From Verrucomicrobiota bacterium (lineage in GTDB: Bacteria > Verrucomicrobiota > Verrucomicrobiia > Limisphaerales > J093): 34,977 bases of DNA. The notes below the pieces were generated by a model. It was not told where the DNA came from. It did not search any database and saw only the letters and a list, made by a program, of their open reading frames with translations. The stretch covers positions 1-34,977 of the forward strand of contig JAKLFY010000067.1 in assembly GCA_022710935.1 (NCBI GenBank), read 5' to 3'. The translations under genes were made by a program, and so were the position numbers. Positions 25,996 through 34,487 of this stretch are shown here, in pieces; position 1 is the stretch's first letter; every line of letters starts with the position of its first letter.

Positions 25996-27564
25996 ATGTG
26001 TACGCAGGTACGCCTGGTAATCCTGGTAGAGCCGCACGCTTGCGGGGCCGCCGGGCTGGCGGGTCATTTCGGGCGCGCTCATCATGCCGGGGAATTGGTA
26101 ATGAAGGATCTTCTCGAAGTTGGGGAAGCGGTCAAAGTCGCTGATCAATCCGTCGATCGGACGCGGATGCAACTCGATACCGTTCTTGAAGACGAAGGTC
26201 TCGAGGTCCAGCCACAGATGGCACCCGGCCTCGTCGCACAATGACTGGAGCAACGCCGCCGCCCGCTCACCCGTGAGGTCGCCCTCGGGCATTCGGTGGA
26301 ATCCAAAGGGGCCCAGGATGTCGAGATGGGGCAGCAGTTGGCGATAGGCCGCCTCCGCGCCGCGCAAGCCGTGCGGGTTGGTTGCCAGCAGCACCGGCTT
26401 GTCCGGGGCGTGGCGCCGGACGTGCGCGGTGAAGGCTCGGAAGAACTCGATCATCTCGCGGCGTTGGACCTCAGGATCGCCGCGGTCCGGCGTGTAGAGG
26501 CCGCCGCATTGCTCTCCGCTGACGTACCAGCCGTAGAACGAGGGATGGTGCCCGTAACGCTCCCATAACTCGTCCGCCACCCGGCGATGCCAGGCCAGCG
26601 AGTCGGGCGTGTAATCGAAGAATGCATACATGCCGACACCGGGCATGACGTGCAGACCCAGCCTGTCCGCCTCGTCGAGGATGGTCTCGAGCGGGTCCCT
26701 GGACGCGATGGGCATTCGGGTCGGATAGAGCTTCGACGGGTAGTAGGCCCGCCCCGGATACGTGTCGGGACCGAAGCTGTGCTCGGCGCGATGGACGAAA
26801 TTCTGGAACATCATCGTGATCACCAGGAGACGCTGGTCGGTGGCGTGCATCGCCCGCACCAGCTCGCGCCAGTTCCCATCCGTCATCCGCCCCAATTCCG
26901 CGTTGAACGGTTTTCCCTCGCGCTCGCAATGGTGGTAAAGATCGACCCAGGCGCCGCCCAACCGGCGTCCGGACCGCGCGTCGGAGTCGAGAACCTCGAG
27001 CGGCCGTTCGCACCGCACCGTCACAGAGGAATCCGTGGGATGTGCGACACCGTCTCCCTCACCCGTCCCGCAGAGCGGGACACCCTCTCCCATCGGATGG
27101 GCGAGGGCCGGGGGGAGGGGGCTTTGTCGCGTATGCTGCGTACCGCTCAGCATGTCCTTGGCCCGCGCTGTCAGGATCAGGCGGTGCGGACCGGCCAGCC
27201 CCTGCATGGGCCGCCGAAACCGGATTCCTGCCGCTGACTTTGGGGCCACTTGAAGCGTTGCCTGATGCACACAGCGATCCGGCACTTCCGCGTCCCAATA
27301 GACGGCAACATCGAATGTCTTGGCGGTGTCGGCTTCGTTCCGGACGGCGCCGCGGATGTCGAGGCTGATGAGGTCCGTCACCGGCGACGGGGGTATGAGC
27401 GTCAGGCTGACCGCGCCCTGGGCCCTCGCACCGTTGGACTCGTCCGCTCCGGTCGGAATCGGTCCGATCCCGGCCAGGAGGACCAGGGCAACGGACGCAG
27501 CGCGGCTCAGCCGCAACCAAAGCGGCGGGACCCTCGCACACGTATGGCATACTCTTGGGGTCAC
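25993..27564 (-). CDS. secreted DUF4434-type putative glycoside hydrolase with in-frame repeat insertion
   Basis: This 523-residue exported protein starts at GTG (27564); an upstream ATG is out of frame. A signal-like hydrophobic stretch lies at ~20-40. Residues ~50-135 look like a beta-sandwich (SLTLIPPSPVTDLISLDIRGAV). Residues ~203-515 form a TIM barrel of DUF4434 type: GAWVDLYHHCEREG, WRELVRAMHATDQRLLVITMMFQNF, GLHVMPGVGMYAFFDY and FYGWYVSGEQCGG, where an acidic residue (E of SGEQ) is placed like a glycosidase catalytic acid. Residues ~141-178 (HTRQSPLPPALAHPMGEG, GTGEGDGVAHP) are foreign-looking and are encoded by a palindromic repeat inserted in frame. It is likely co-transcribed with the oxidoreductase gene 65 bases upstream. 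Activity is inferred, not established. Confidence 0.75.
   Translation of the reverse strand: MTPRVCHTCARVPPLWLRLSRAASVALVLLAGIGPIPTGADESNGARAQGAVSLTLIPPSPVTDLISLDIRGAVRNEADTAKTFDVAVYWDAEVPDRCVHQATLQVAPKSAAGIRFRRPMQGLAGPHRLILTARAKDMLSGTQHTRQSPLPPALAHPMGEGVPLCGTGEGDGVAHPTDSSVTVRCERPLEVLDSDARSGRRLGGAWVDLYHHCEREGKPFNAELGRMTDGNWRELVRAMHATDQRLLVITMMFQNFVHRAEHSFGPDTYPGRAYYPSKLYPTRMPIASRDPLETILDEADRLGLHVMPGVGMYAFFDYTPDSLAWHRRVADELWERYGHHPSFYGWYVSGEQCGGLYTPDRGDPEVQRREMIEFFRAFTAHVRRHAPDKPVLLATNPHGLRGAEAAYRQLLPHLDILGPFGFHRMPEGDLTGERAAALLQSLCDEAGCHLWLDLETFVFKNGIELHPRPIDGLISDFDRFPNFEKILHYQFPGMMSAPEMTRQPGGPASVRLYQDYQAYLRTH
27050..27121. repeat. palindromic dispersed-type repeat inside the DUF4434 coding sequence
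   Basis: It contains two adjacent hairpins: GTCCCGC (27065-27071) pairs perfectly with GCGGGAC (27075-27081), and CCCTCTCCCATC (27083-27094) pairs with GATGGGCGAGGG (27096-27107) with one mismatch. CCCTC at the left edge can pair with GAGGG at the right edge. The sequence type (CCCTCTCCCATCGGATGGG) resembles known intergenic palindromic repeats. It is read in frame without a stop. Confidence 0.7.
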
Positions 27565-27629
27565 ATCTTCATATTTGACATTCTATCGGGAATCCTGCGC
27601 GCCCGCGGCTCGTCCGATGAGACCCGCAT

Positions 27630-28958
27630 TCACATCCGCCAGCGCTCGAACTCGGCCTTGCCCTGCATGGCGGTCGGGTACTGTCCGTCGGGAGCTGGTT
27701 TGACCGGCGGTTCGACGTCCCAGGCGTAGCGCGGGAGGGAGAAGGAGCGCTGCGATTTGAGGGCGTCGGCCCAGGGGATCATCTCGCCGCTGTAGCAGGC
27801 CATTTGGGCGACGATGGCCAGGGCGCTGCTGAGGGTCATGTAATGGCCGTTGTTGATCGGGCGCGCGGTGCGGATCGAGTCGAACAGCTCCTGGTGCTCG
27901 ACGTCGTACATGTTCGGGCGGGGGCCTTCGTAGCGCCATGGGTTTTCGCCTTCGATGCGGCAATCGATGACGCTGCATCGGCCTTTGGTGCCGAGGATGA
28001 GATCCGAGGTGTTGTTGAAGCAGTCGGTCTGGTCGCGGGTGAATCCGAAGACCCGGACGCCGTTCTCGTACTCGAAGACGACCGCCTGGTGATCGAACTG
28101 ATCGCCAAAGGACGGGTCGATGCAGGTCTGGCGTCCGCCCAGGCCCCAGGCCTTGAGCGGCGCCTGGTCGCCCAGGGCCCACGACGCCTTGTCGAGGCTG
28201 TGGATGAGCTGCTGCGCCGTCTGGTCGCCGGAGAGCCAGTTGAAGTGGTACCAATTCCACATCTGGTATTCGAGTTCGGCCTGGCCGGGCCGGCGCGGTC
28301 GGACGATGTAGGGCGCGCCGAGGTAGTTTTCCTGGATCGCGATGATGTCTCCGATGGCGCCGTCGTGGACGCGTTTCATCGTCTCGCGCAGACCGGGGGC
28401 GTAGCGCCAGCAGAGGCCGGAGACGACGCTGAGTCCCTTCTGGCGGGCGGTCTCGCACGCGGCGCGGACGGCGTGGAATCCGGGCATATCGATGCCGTGG
28501 GGTTTTTCGCAGAAGACATGTTTGCCGGCGTCGATGGCGGCCTTGAGCATTTGGGGGATGAAATGCGAAGCGGGTGTGATCAGCACGACATCGACACCGC
28601 TCGAGATGAGGTTCTGGTAGGCGTCGAAACCGACAAAGCGGCGGTCGGGGGCGACGGTCACCTGGTTGGGGCGGGCGGCGCGCAGGGAGGTGAGGCAGTT
28701 GTCGAGCCGTTCCTGGAAGATGTCCGCCAGCGCGACCAGGTGGATATCCGGGCCGGCATTCAACGCGTTGAGCGCCGCCTCGGTGCCGCGTCCGCCGCAA
28801 CCGATGAGGCCAATGCGCAGGCGGGTGTCGCCGGCCGCATGGACACCGCGGCTCAGGGGCAAGTGGCCGATGAGGCCGCCTCCCGTGAGCAGGGCGGAGG
28901 TGCGGAGAAAAGCGCGACGCGAAGAGTCAGGAACCAGAGGAGACTGTGATTGAGTCAT
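27630..28958 (-). CDS. Tat-exported Gfo/Idh/MocA-family oxidoreductase
   Basis: This 442-residue NAD(P)-dependent sugar or cyclitol dehydrogenase-like protein has a twin-arginine signal (SSRRAFLRTSALLTGGG; RR at 14-15), so it is exported in folded form with cofactor. The Rossmann nucleotide site reads RIGLIGCGGRGTEA (48-61), and the family's EKP motif, with the catalytic-site lysine, is at 151-153 (VFCEKPHG). A CWRY stretch, a WNWYHFNWLSGD segment and the C-terminal alpha/beta domain complete the fold. Related PVC proteins are numerous and may act on sugars outside the cytoplasm; the substrate is unknown. It is first in a likely two-gene unit with the DUF4434 protein. The start is the ATG at 28958. 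Confidence 0.9.
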   Translation of the reverse strand: MTQSQSPLVPDSSRRAFLRTSALLTGGGLIGHLPLSRGVHAAGDTRLRIGLIGCGGRGTEAALNALNAGPDIHLVALADIFQERLDNCLTSLRAARPNQVTVAPDRRFVGFDAYQNLISSGVDVVLITPASHFIPQMLKAAIDAGKHVFCEKPHGIDMPGFHAVRAACETARQKGLSVVSGLCWRYAPGLRETMKRVHDGAIGDIIAIQENYLGAPYIVRPRRPGQAELEYQMWNWYHFNWLSGDQTAQQLIHSLDKASWALGDQAPLKAWGLGGRQTCIDPSFGDQFDHQAVVFEYENGVRVFGFTRDQTDCFNNTSDLILGTKGRCSVIDCRIEGENPWRYEGPRPNMYDVEHQELFDSIRTARPINNGHYMTLSSALAIVAQMACYSGEMIPWADALKSQRSFSLPRYAWDVEPPVKPAPDGQYPTAMQGKAEFERWRM

Positions 28959-29075
28959 CGCCGTGAACTCTTAAGCCATGCCGCGATGTCGGCGCAATGC
29001 GTAAGTTGGTCTGTGCGGCAATTCCGACATAGCGCAGCCGCTTTCGTTGCCATCGGCTTCGCATTGAGCAAGACC

Positions 29076-29093
29076 GGTGAGAAATGCAGGCTA
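29076..29093 (-). repeat. TAGCCTGCATTTCTCACC dispersed motif
   Basis: It differs from 25978-25995 at one of 18 bases and has the same orientation. Here it is intergenic, not at a stop codon of a present gene. Confidence 0.6.
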
Positions 29094-29159
29094 GGGCGCG
29101 CGCGTTGCCGACAATGCGAAGCACTCGGAGCGGGGACGTGCCGTCTCTGACGGCGGCAG

Positions 29160-29200
29160 TCGCGGACAGTGTTCGCCGGGCGACGAGGACGTCGCCCCTC
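29160..29200. repeat. GGGCGACGAGGA-type hairpin repeat, copy 2 (related to 21613-21655)
   Basis: A perfect 8-bp stem GGGCGACG / CGTCGCCC with loop AGGA is preceded by GACAGTGT and followed by CTCC, matching the arrangement at 21613-21655. Confidence 0.45.
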
Positions 29201-29304
29201 CTGTGCTGTGCTCGTCATGGTGACCGTGGGCACTGAACCTTTGAATCTCAACTCAGCGCGCGGGTGGTCGGACGCGTTAGGATTGGCAGCGTTGGGATCG
29301 GCTG

Positions 29305-32300
29305 TTGACGGACCGGTATAGGGCGCAGCAGAGTTTGAAGGCCAGGCTGCGGCCTGTGCAGCTCGATGTGAAGGCGGATTCTCAACCGGACTCGCAAGGC
29401 CAGGCCCGCCCGCCGCGGGCACCGAGCCGTTCGCCGGCGCCGCAGGCGCACGAGCGTCTCGGCGCGGCGGCGGGGGCTCTGGCGCGGCTCGACACCGGGC
29501 TGGCGCCGATCCCGCTGGTGGTGCGGAGCCACTACTCGTTCTTGAACTCGACGCTATCTCCCGGGGCAATCGTCGAACTGGCGCGAGCTGGCGGATTTCC
29601 CGCAGTGGCGCTTTGTGACCAGGGCAATCTGCACGGCGCCGTCGAGTTCGCCCTGGCGGCGAAGGCGGCGGGGGTCAAGGCGATCATCGGGGTGGAAATC
29701 CGATGCGATGCGGATCCGCTGTGGCTCTACGTCGAGAACGCGACGGGGTACGGGAACCTGTGTCGGTTGATTTCCGACAAGACGCGGAGTGAGGCGTCCG
29801 CGCGCAAGGGGAGGGTGGAGTCGGCAGCGCGTGGGCCGGGACTGGATTTCGCGGTGCGCGAGCTGGCGGCGGCGCCGAGGGACGGTCTTCTGGCCGTCTC
29901 GACCGATGCCGGGCTTGCCCGGTTGTTTCCGGGTCGTTTCTACCGTGCGATTCGGACACGCGGGGAGCTGCGCCGACACAGCTTCGAGCCCGGCGGATTG
30001 CCGGTTGTGCCGGTCTTTCCGGTTCACTATGCCAGGGCAGACTCCCGATGGCAGTTCGATGTGGTCCAGAGCATCCGGACGCTGACGTTGCTGCGTCAGC
30101 CGCATCCGGCGAAGGTTCTCGAAAGCAAATGGTCTTTTCGCACCGCGGAGGAGCTGGCCGTTCTGTTCGGGCGGTATCCGGAACTAGCCGCGACGACGCG
30201 GAAACTGGCCGATCGCTGCGACTTTGCCTTTCGATTCGGCCAGCCGCAGTTTCCCGACTTTCGCCCGCCCGACGGTTCGAGCCCGCGCCAGTTTCTGCGG
30301 CAATTGGTGCTGCGGGGATTGGAGGCGCGGTATGGGGTGGTGGAGGCGGGGCGGTTGATGCCGCAGGTCGAGCAGGAGTTGGCGATGATCGGCGCGGTGG
30401 GCTATGAGGAGTACTTTCTGGTTGTGTGGGATTTGCTGGGGTCGTGTCGGGAGCAGGGGATCGACTGGATCACACGGGGCAGCGCGGCCGATTCCCTGGT
30501 CTGTTACTGCCTGGGCATCAGCGGGGTCTGTCCGATCCGGTTCGATCTTTATTTTCGACGTTTCCTGAACGCCGAGCGCATGGCGATGCGCAAGCTTCCC
30601 GACATCGATATCGATTTCCCCCATGACCGCAAGGACGACGTCGTCGATTTGCTCTTTGCCAAGTACGGCCGGGACCATTGTGCGGTGGTGGGAGGGTTTT
30701 CGACATTTCGGGCTCGCAGCGCGTTTGCGGAGGTGGCGAAGGTGTTCGGTGTTGCGGAGCGCGAGGTGCGTCGTTTCACGCAGCATTTCCCCTGGAGCAT
30801 GGGCGGGGGATGGCCTGAGAGTGGGAATTCGGACGTGGGGCGTCCGGCGGGGGCTGGCGGACGTCTCGAGGCGTTGTTGCGGGCCAGCCCGGAGTGCCGC
30901 GATCTGCCCCTGGACGAAGAGCCCTTTGCCAGCGCGCTGGCGATGGCGGAGTTCCTCGATGGGGTGCCGCGGCACCCGAAGATGCATCCGTGCGGCATGG
31001 TGCTGTCGCGTCAGCCGATGAGCGAACTCACGGCCACATTCGTTTCCCAGAAAGGCTATCCGACGACGCAGTACGACATGGATGCCGTCGAGGCGATCGG
31101 CCTGGTGAAGATGGACATTCTGGCCCAGGGCGGTCTGGCGGTGATGCGGGATGTGAAGGCGATGTTGCGCGAACGGGGTGTTGTTGCGGATTGCGAACGG
31201 TTCACGGTCACCCATCTGTCGGGGGAGGGGTGTCCGAATACGCGGGCTTTGGACGCCCATGAAGCGCCCACTCGGAGGGCCAGGCTGCGCGCGGCCCTGA
31301 TTGGCGACGACACGTGTCTCGGGTCAAGGACTCGCGGAGCTCGCCCCTTTGAGCAAGCCAACACGGGCCAGATGGCGTGCCGCGAGCACCTCTGCGGTGC
31401 AGATGTCCCCCTGCTTTTCGAGCATCGAGAGGGCGCGAGCGGCTTCGATGATCCCGAGGTGTGGGGGTTGATTGCGGGAGGTCATGCCCGCGGTGTGCAT
31501 CACATCGAGTCTCCGGCCATGACGTCGTTGTGCCAGATGTGCAACGTGCATGACATCGACACGCTGATTGCAATCGTGAGCGTGATCCGTCCGGGCGCGG
31601 CCAACGAGGATAAGAAGCGCGAGTTCACGCGGCGCTACCAGGGGTTGAGCGCGGTGGCGTGTCCGCATCCGGCAATTGCGGACTGTTTGCGCAGCACGTT
31701 CGGCCTGGTGGTTTACGAAGAGCACATATTGCAGATTTGCGAGGCCTTTGCCGGGTTGCCCGGGGGGCGGGCGGACGTGCTGCGGCGCGGACTGGTGAAG
31801 GACGATCCGAGGGTGGTTGCCGAGATGGCGCCTGAGTTTGCAGCGGCGGCGCGCCGGTTGGGGCGGACGGAGGACGAGATCAGGCGTGTGTGGGAGTTGG
31901 TGATTGGTTTTCACGGGTACGCGTTTTGCAGGGCGCACAGCACGGCCTACGGAGTCGAGGCGTATCAGAGCGCATGGCTGAAGCGCTATTTTCCGGCGGA
32001 GTACATGGCGGGCGTGTTGAGCAACGGGAAGGGGTTCTATCGCCCGCTGGTGTACGTGCTCGAGTGTCATCGGCTCGGCATTCCGTTGGTCGGTCCCTGT
32101 GTGAACGATCCTGGGCCGGGCTTCCGTGTGATTGACAGGCCCGGGCCGTTGCCGGGGGCCGGCGAGCGCGCGTCAATGCCCGGGAGCGGGTCGGGACGCG
32201 CCATCCGTGTGCCGGTCGGCTCGATCGAGTCGCTCAGCGCCCGGACCCGGGAGGCCATTGTCGCCGAGCGCGCCCGGGGCGCGTATGCGTCACTGTCCGA

Positions 32301-33024
32301 TTTCTATTTGCGGGTCCATCCCGGGCTTGACGAGATGGAGGCGCTGTCGAAGGCGGGGGCTCTTGACGGTTTCGGACGGAGCCGTTGCGAGCAGTTTTGG
32401 GAGATCCAGCGCGCGCACCAGCGCTGGGGCGGGGAAGGGACGGCCGGGCAGCCGTGGCTGCTGCCGCCCGTCGCGCGGGATATGCCGACGACCGCCGCTG
32501 CGGCTCGAGGCGGCGGGCCCGGGGAGTCGGGGGCGGGGGGATCGGCCTTAGACCTGACCGAGCCGAGCCGACTGCAACGGTTGCGGTGGGAGGTCGGGTT
32601 GCTGGGGTTTCCGGCCAGTGGGCATCCGCTCGAATTATACCCCGACGTCGCATGGGAGACCTATTGTCCGGTGGCGCGGCTGGGGCGGTTTGTCGGAGAG
32701 GAGATCACGCTGTGCGGCCTGGTGATCGAGGATCGGGTGCACCATCAGGCCACGGGTGAGCCGATGAAGTTTCTGACGCTGGCGGACTGGACGGGGATGA
32801 TCGAGACGGAGCTCTTCGCGCGCACCTACAAGACATACGGCCTGGCCACGGTGCGGTATCCGGTGTTGGAAGTGACGGCGCGGGTCGAACCGTTCGAGAA
32901 CGGTCAGGGCCATTCGCTGCGGGTCGTGCGGGCCGGGCGGCCGCGCCTGGTCAATCGACGATCTCGAGCTGATAGAAGCGCGAACGCCGGCTGTCCGGAT
33001 GGCGGCGTCCGAACCCGGCCTTGA
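29305..33024 (+). CDS. dnaE2: DnaE2/ImuC-type DNA polymerase III alpha subunit with an internal insertion
   Basis: This is a C-family replicative-type polymerase of up to 1239 residues. The N-terminal PHP domain (~70-300; LVVRSHYSFLNS, GFPAVALCDQGNLHG) has lost one His of the HxH motif (RSHYS, H76). The polymerase core carries the catalytic PDIDIDF (432-438) and KMDILAQGG, then ARGVHHIESPAM and HGYAFCRAHSTAYG. Helix-hairpin-helix (~970-1030) and OB-fold (~1133-1180, ITLCGLVIED) regions follow. In the family, DnaE2 performs error-prone lesion bypass with ImuA/ImuB, which are not visible here. Residues ~633-712 are an extra segment with no place in the family. The frame opens only at a TTG (29305) with an Ala/Pro-rich ~68-residue leader; a GTG at 29518 or 29521 could be the true start. 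Its 3' end overlaps the convergent lipoprotein gene by 74 bases. Confidence 0.85.
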   Translation: MTDRYRAQQSLKARLRPVQLDVKADSQPDSQGQARPPRAPSRSPAPQAHERLGAAAGALARLDTGLAPIPLVVRSHYSFLNSTLSPGAIVELARAGGFPAVALCDQGNLHGAVEFALAAKAAGVKAIIGVEIRCDADPLWLYVENATGYGNLCRLISDKTRSEASARKGRVESAARGPGLDFAVRELAAAPRDGLLAVSTDAGLARLFPGRFYRAIRTRGELRRHSFEPGGLPVVPVFPVHYARADSRWQFDVVQSIRTLTLLRQPHPAKVLESKWSFRTAEELAVLFGRYPELAATTRKLADRCDFAFRFGQPQFPDFRPPDGSSPRQFLRQLVLRGLEARYGVVEAGRLMPQVEQELAMIGAVGYEEYFLVVWDLLGSCREQGIDWITRGSAADSLVCYCLGISGVCPIRFDLYFRRFLNAERMAMRKLPDIDIDFPHDRKDDVVDLLFAKYGRDHCAVVGGFSTFRARSAFAEVAKVFGVAEREVRRFTQHFPWSMGGGWPESGNSDVGRPAGAGGRLEALLRASPECRDLPLDEEPFASALAMAEFLDGVPRHPKMHPCGMVLSRQPMSELTATFVSQKGYPTTQYDMDAVEAIGLVKMDILAQGGLAVMRDVKAMLRERGVVADCERFTVTHLSGEGCPNTRALDAHEAPTRRARLRAALIGDDTCLGSRTRGARPFEQANTGQMACREHLCGADVPLLFEHREGASGFDDPEVWGLIAGGHARGVHHIESPAMTSLCQMCNVHDIDTLIAIVSVIRPGAANEDKKREFTRRYQGLSAVACPHPAIADCLRSTFGLVVYEEHILQICEAFAGLPGGRADVLRRGLVKDDPRVVAEMAPEFAAAARRLGRTEDEIRRVWELVIGFHGYAFCRAHSTAYGVEAYQSAWLKRYFPAEYMAGVLSNGKGFYRPLVYVLECHRLGIPLVGPCVNDPGPGFRVIDRPGPLPGAGERASMPGSGSGRAIRVPVGSIESLSARTREAIVAERARGAYASLSDFYLRVHPGLDEMEALSKAGALDGFGRSRCEQFWEIQRAHQRWGGEGTAGQPWLLPPVARDMPTTAAAARGGGPGESGAGGSALDLTEPSRLQRLRWEVGLLGFPASGHPLELYPDVAWETYCPVARLGRFVGEEITLCGLVIEDRVHHQATGEPMKFLTLADWTGMIETELFARTYKTYGLATVRYPVLEVTARVEPFENGQGHSLRVVRAGRPRLVNRRSRADRSANAGCPDGGVRTRP
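31201..31440 (+). repeat. probable in-frame insertion within dnaE2
   Basis: Between DVKAMLRERGV and DDPEVWGLIAGG, which are close together in relatives, about 80 extra residues occur (THLSGEGCPNTRALDAHEAP, then RRARLRAALIGDDTCLGSRT). The composition is Arg/Ala-rich and protein-atypical. The DNA has local palindromy (AGGGCC...GGCCCT near 31275-31299) like a dispersed repeat. Boundaries are approximate. Confidence 0.45.
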
Positions 33025-33334
33025 GATAGTCGAATTTGAATCGGTAGTTGAGGAAGCGTTGCCCCGGCGGCACGGGCACGGTGGCCCTCCAGCAGCGGTC
33101 ATTGAGAGTCGAGCGCTGCATGGGGTGGAATTGGGTGTCGACAACGACAAAGGGCGTCATGGTGTCGTCGCGCACGGCGCGCTGGTTGGTATCCCAGCGC
33201 GCTTCCAGCGTGTAGAGGCCGTCCGGGGTCCGTCGCATCATCCGGGGCGACATGTTGGTGATTTGGTTTCCGGCGCAGCCGACCAGGAGCAGGACCAGGG
33301 CAGGCAGCCACAGGCATCGCGCGTTGCTCAGCAT
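32951..33334 (-). CDS. small hypothetical lipoprotein
   Basis: This 127-residue protein has a lipoprotein signal: MLSNARCLWLPALVLLLVGC, lipobox LVGC with C20 as the lipidated residue. The mature part (PDGLYTLEARWDTNQRAV, FVVVDTQFHPMQR, VPVPPGQRFLNYRFKFDY, ending FYQLEIVD) looks like one beta-sandwich, resembling starch-binding or Ig-like folds in which a PPG turn precedes a YRFK strand. I recognise no named family. It should sit in the outer membrane or periplasm. It converges on dnaE2 and overlaps its end by 74 bases, so one of the two 3' ends could be slightly different in reality. It diverges from the LamG-like gene with 88 bases between the starts. Confidence 0.75.
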   Translation of the reverse strand: MLSNARCLWLPALVLLLVGCAGNQITNMSPRMMRRTPDGLYTLEARWDTNQRAVRDDTMTPFVVVDTQFHPMQRSTLNDRCWRATVPVPPGQRFLNYRFKFDYLKAGFGRRHPDSRRSRFYQLEIVD

Positions 33335-33422
33335 GTCCGAACCGTTACTGGAGGGGCGGGCGGAAGTAAAGGCGGAACGTGTGCGCTTGAGCCGCGTCGG
33401 GCGTCTGCTATTTTCAGCGCGC

Positions 33423-34487
33423 ATGAACAACGGGATCGCACTGGTGGGACTGTGCTGGCTGCTCGCGCAGGCCGAAATGGGGTTGGCTGCGGAGAAAGTC
33501 TTCGACCTGACGACTGCGAGACCGAATGAGGCGCCGCCGGGATTCCGGAGCGCCCTCTCGGGAACGGGGCAGCCGGGCGAGTGGAAGGTCATCCTCGATG
33601 ACGTCCCGCTCACGTTTGCGCCGATGACGCCCGAGGCGCCCCAGACCCGCAAGATCCCTGTCATCGCCCAGCTTTCGCAGGACCGGACCGACGAGCGATT
33701 TCCGCTTTTGGTTTATGACGAGGAGGTTTTTGGCGATTTCAAGCTGACGGTGCGGTTCAAGACTGTCGGGGGGGCTGTCGAACAGATGGCCGGGGTCGCC
33801 TTTCGGCTTCAGGACGAACGCAACTACTATGTTGTCCGCGCCAGCACGCTGGGGCGCACCTTTCGTTTCTACCGGGTTCACCAGGGCGTCCGAGACAATC
33901 CGATCGGCCCTGAGATTGCCATCCCGAGCGGCGTTTGGCACGAGCTGTCGGTCGAGTGCCAGGGCAACCGGATTCGACTGCGCCTTGACGGGGAGCAACC
34001 GATTCCGGAGATCACGGATCCGACGTTTGCGAACGGCAAGATCGCTTTGTGGACGAAGTCGGACTCGGTGAGTTACTTCACCGATCTGCGGATCGAGTAC
34101 ACGCCGCGCGAGCCGCTGGCCAAGGCGCTCGTGCGGGACGCTCTGGAGAAGTATCCGCGCCTGTTGGGTTTGCGGATTGTGTCGACCACGAGCCGGCGGC
34201 CCGAGCTGCATGTGGTGGCCAGCAGCGATGCGGGCGAGGAAGGCCAGCCCGGGAACGCCTATGAGAAGCAATGCATCGAACAGAACATCATTCTGTTCGG
34301 CAAAAGCGATCGGAAAGCCATCGTGACGATGCCCCTCCACGATCGCAACGGCGACCCCATCGCTGCCGTGCGGTGCGAACTCGAGAGCTTTTTCGGGCAG
34401 ACCGAGCAGAACGCCGTCGCGCGGGCCGTTCCGATCCGGAAGCGGATGGAGCCGCGCGTGACGTCTCTCAAGGAGTTGACCGAATGA
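33423..34487 (+). CDS. secreted protein with LamG/3-keto-disaccharide-hydrolase-like domain
   Basis: This 354-residue exported protein has a signal peptide at ~1-22 (ALVGLCWLLAQAEMGLAAEK). Residues ~60-240 form a concanavalin-like beta-jelly roll (FGDFKLTVRFKTVGGAVEQMAGVAFRLQDERNYYVVRAS, IPSGVWHELSVECQGNRIRLRLDGE, GKIALWTKSDSVSYFTDLRI), close to the DUF1080 / 3-keto-disaccharide hydrolase fold. Residues ~245-350 are a second alpha/beta part (LAKALVRDALEKYPRLLGLRIVS, IVTMPLHDRNGDPIAAVRCEL) resembling a GAF- or Cache-like sensor module. This pairing suggests glycan binding or modification, but no activity can be assigned. There is no Shine-Dalgarno before the ATG. Confidence 0.75.
   Translation: MNNGIALVGLCWLLAQAEMGLAAEKVFDLTTARPNEAPPGFRSALSGTGQPGEWKVILDDVPLTFAPMTPEAPQTRKIPVIAQLSQDRTDERFPLLVYDEEVFGDFKLTVRFKTVGGAVEQMAGVAFRLQDERNYYVVRASTLGRTFRFYRVHQGVRDNPIGPEIAIPSGVWHELSVECQGNRIRLRLDGEQPIPEITDPTFANGKIALWTKSDSVSYFTDLRIEYTPREPLAKALVRDALEKYPRLLGLRIVSTTSRRPELHVVASSDAGEEGQPGNAYEKQCIEQNIILFGKSDRKAIVTMPLHDRNGDPIAAVRCELESFFGQTEQNAVARAVPIRKRMEPRVTSLKELTE

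Larger units (their letters stand above)
28959..29304. other. repeat-bearing intergenic region between the oxidoreductase and polymerase genes
   Basis: No gene is recognised. It carries a CCTGCATTTCTCACC motif (29076-29093), a GCCGTC/GACGGC hairpin (29140-29145 with 29149-29154) and a GGGCGACG/CGTCGCCC hairpin (29178-29185 with 29190-29197). No LexA-like box could be identified with confidence. Confidence 0.6.
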
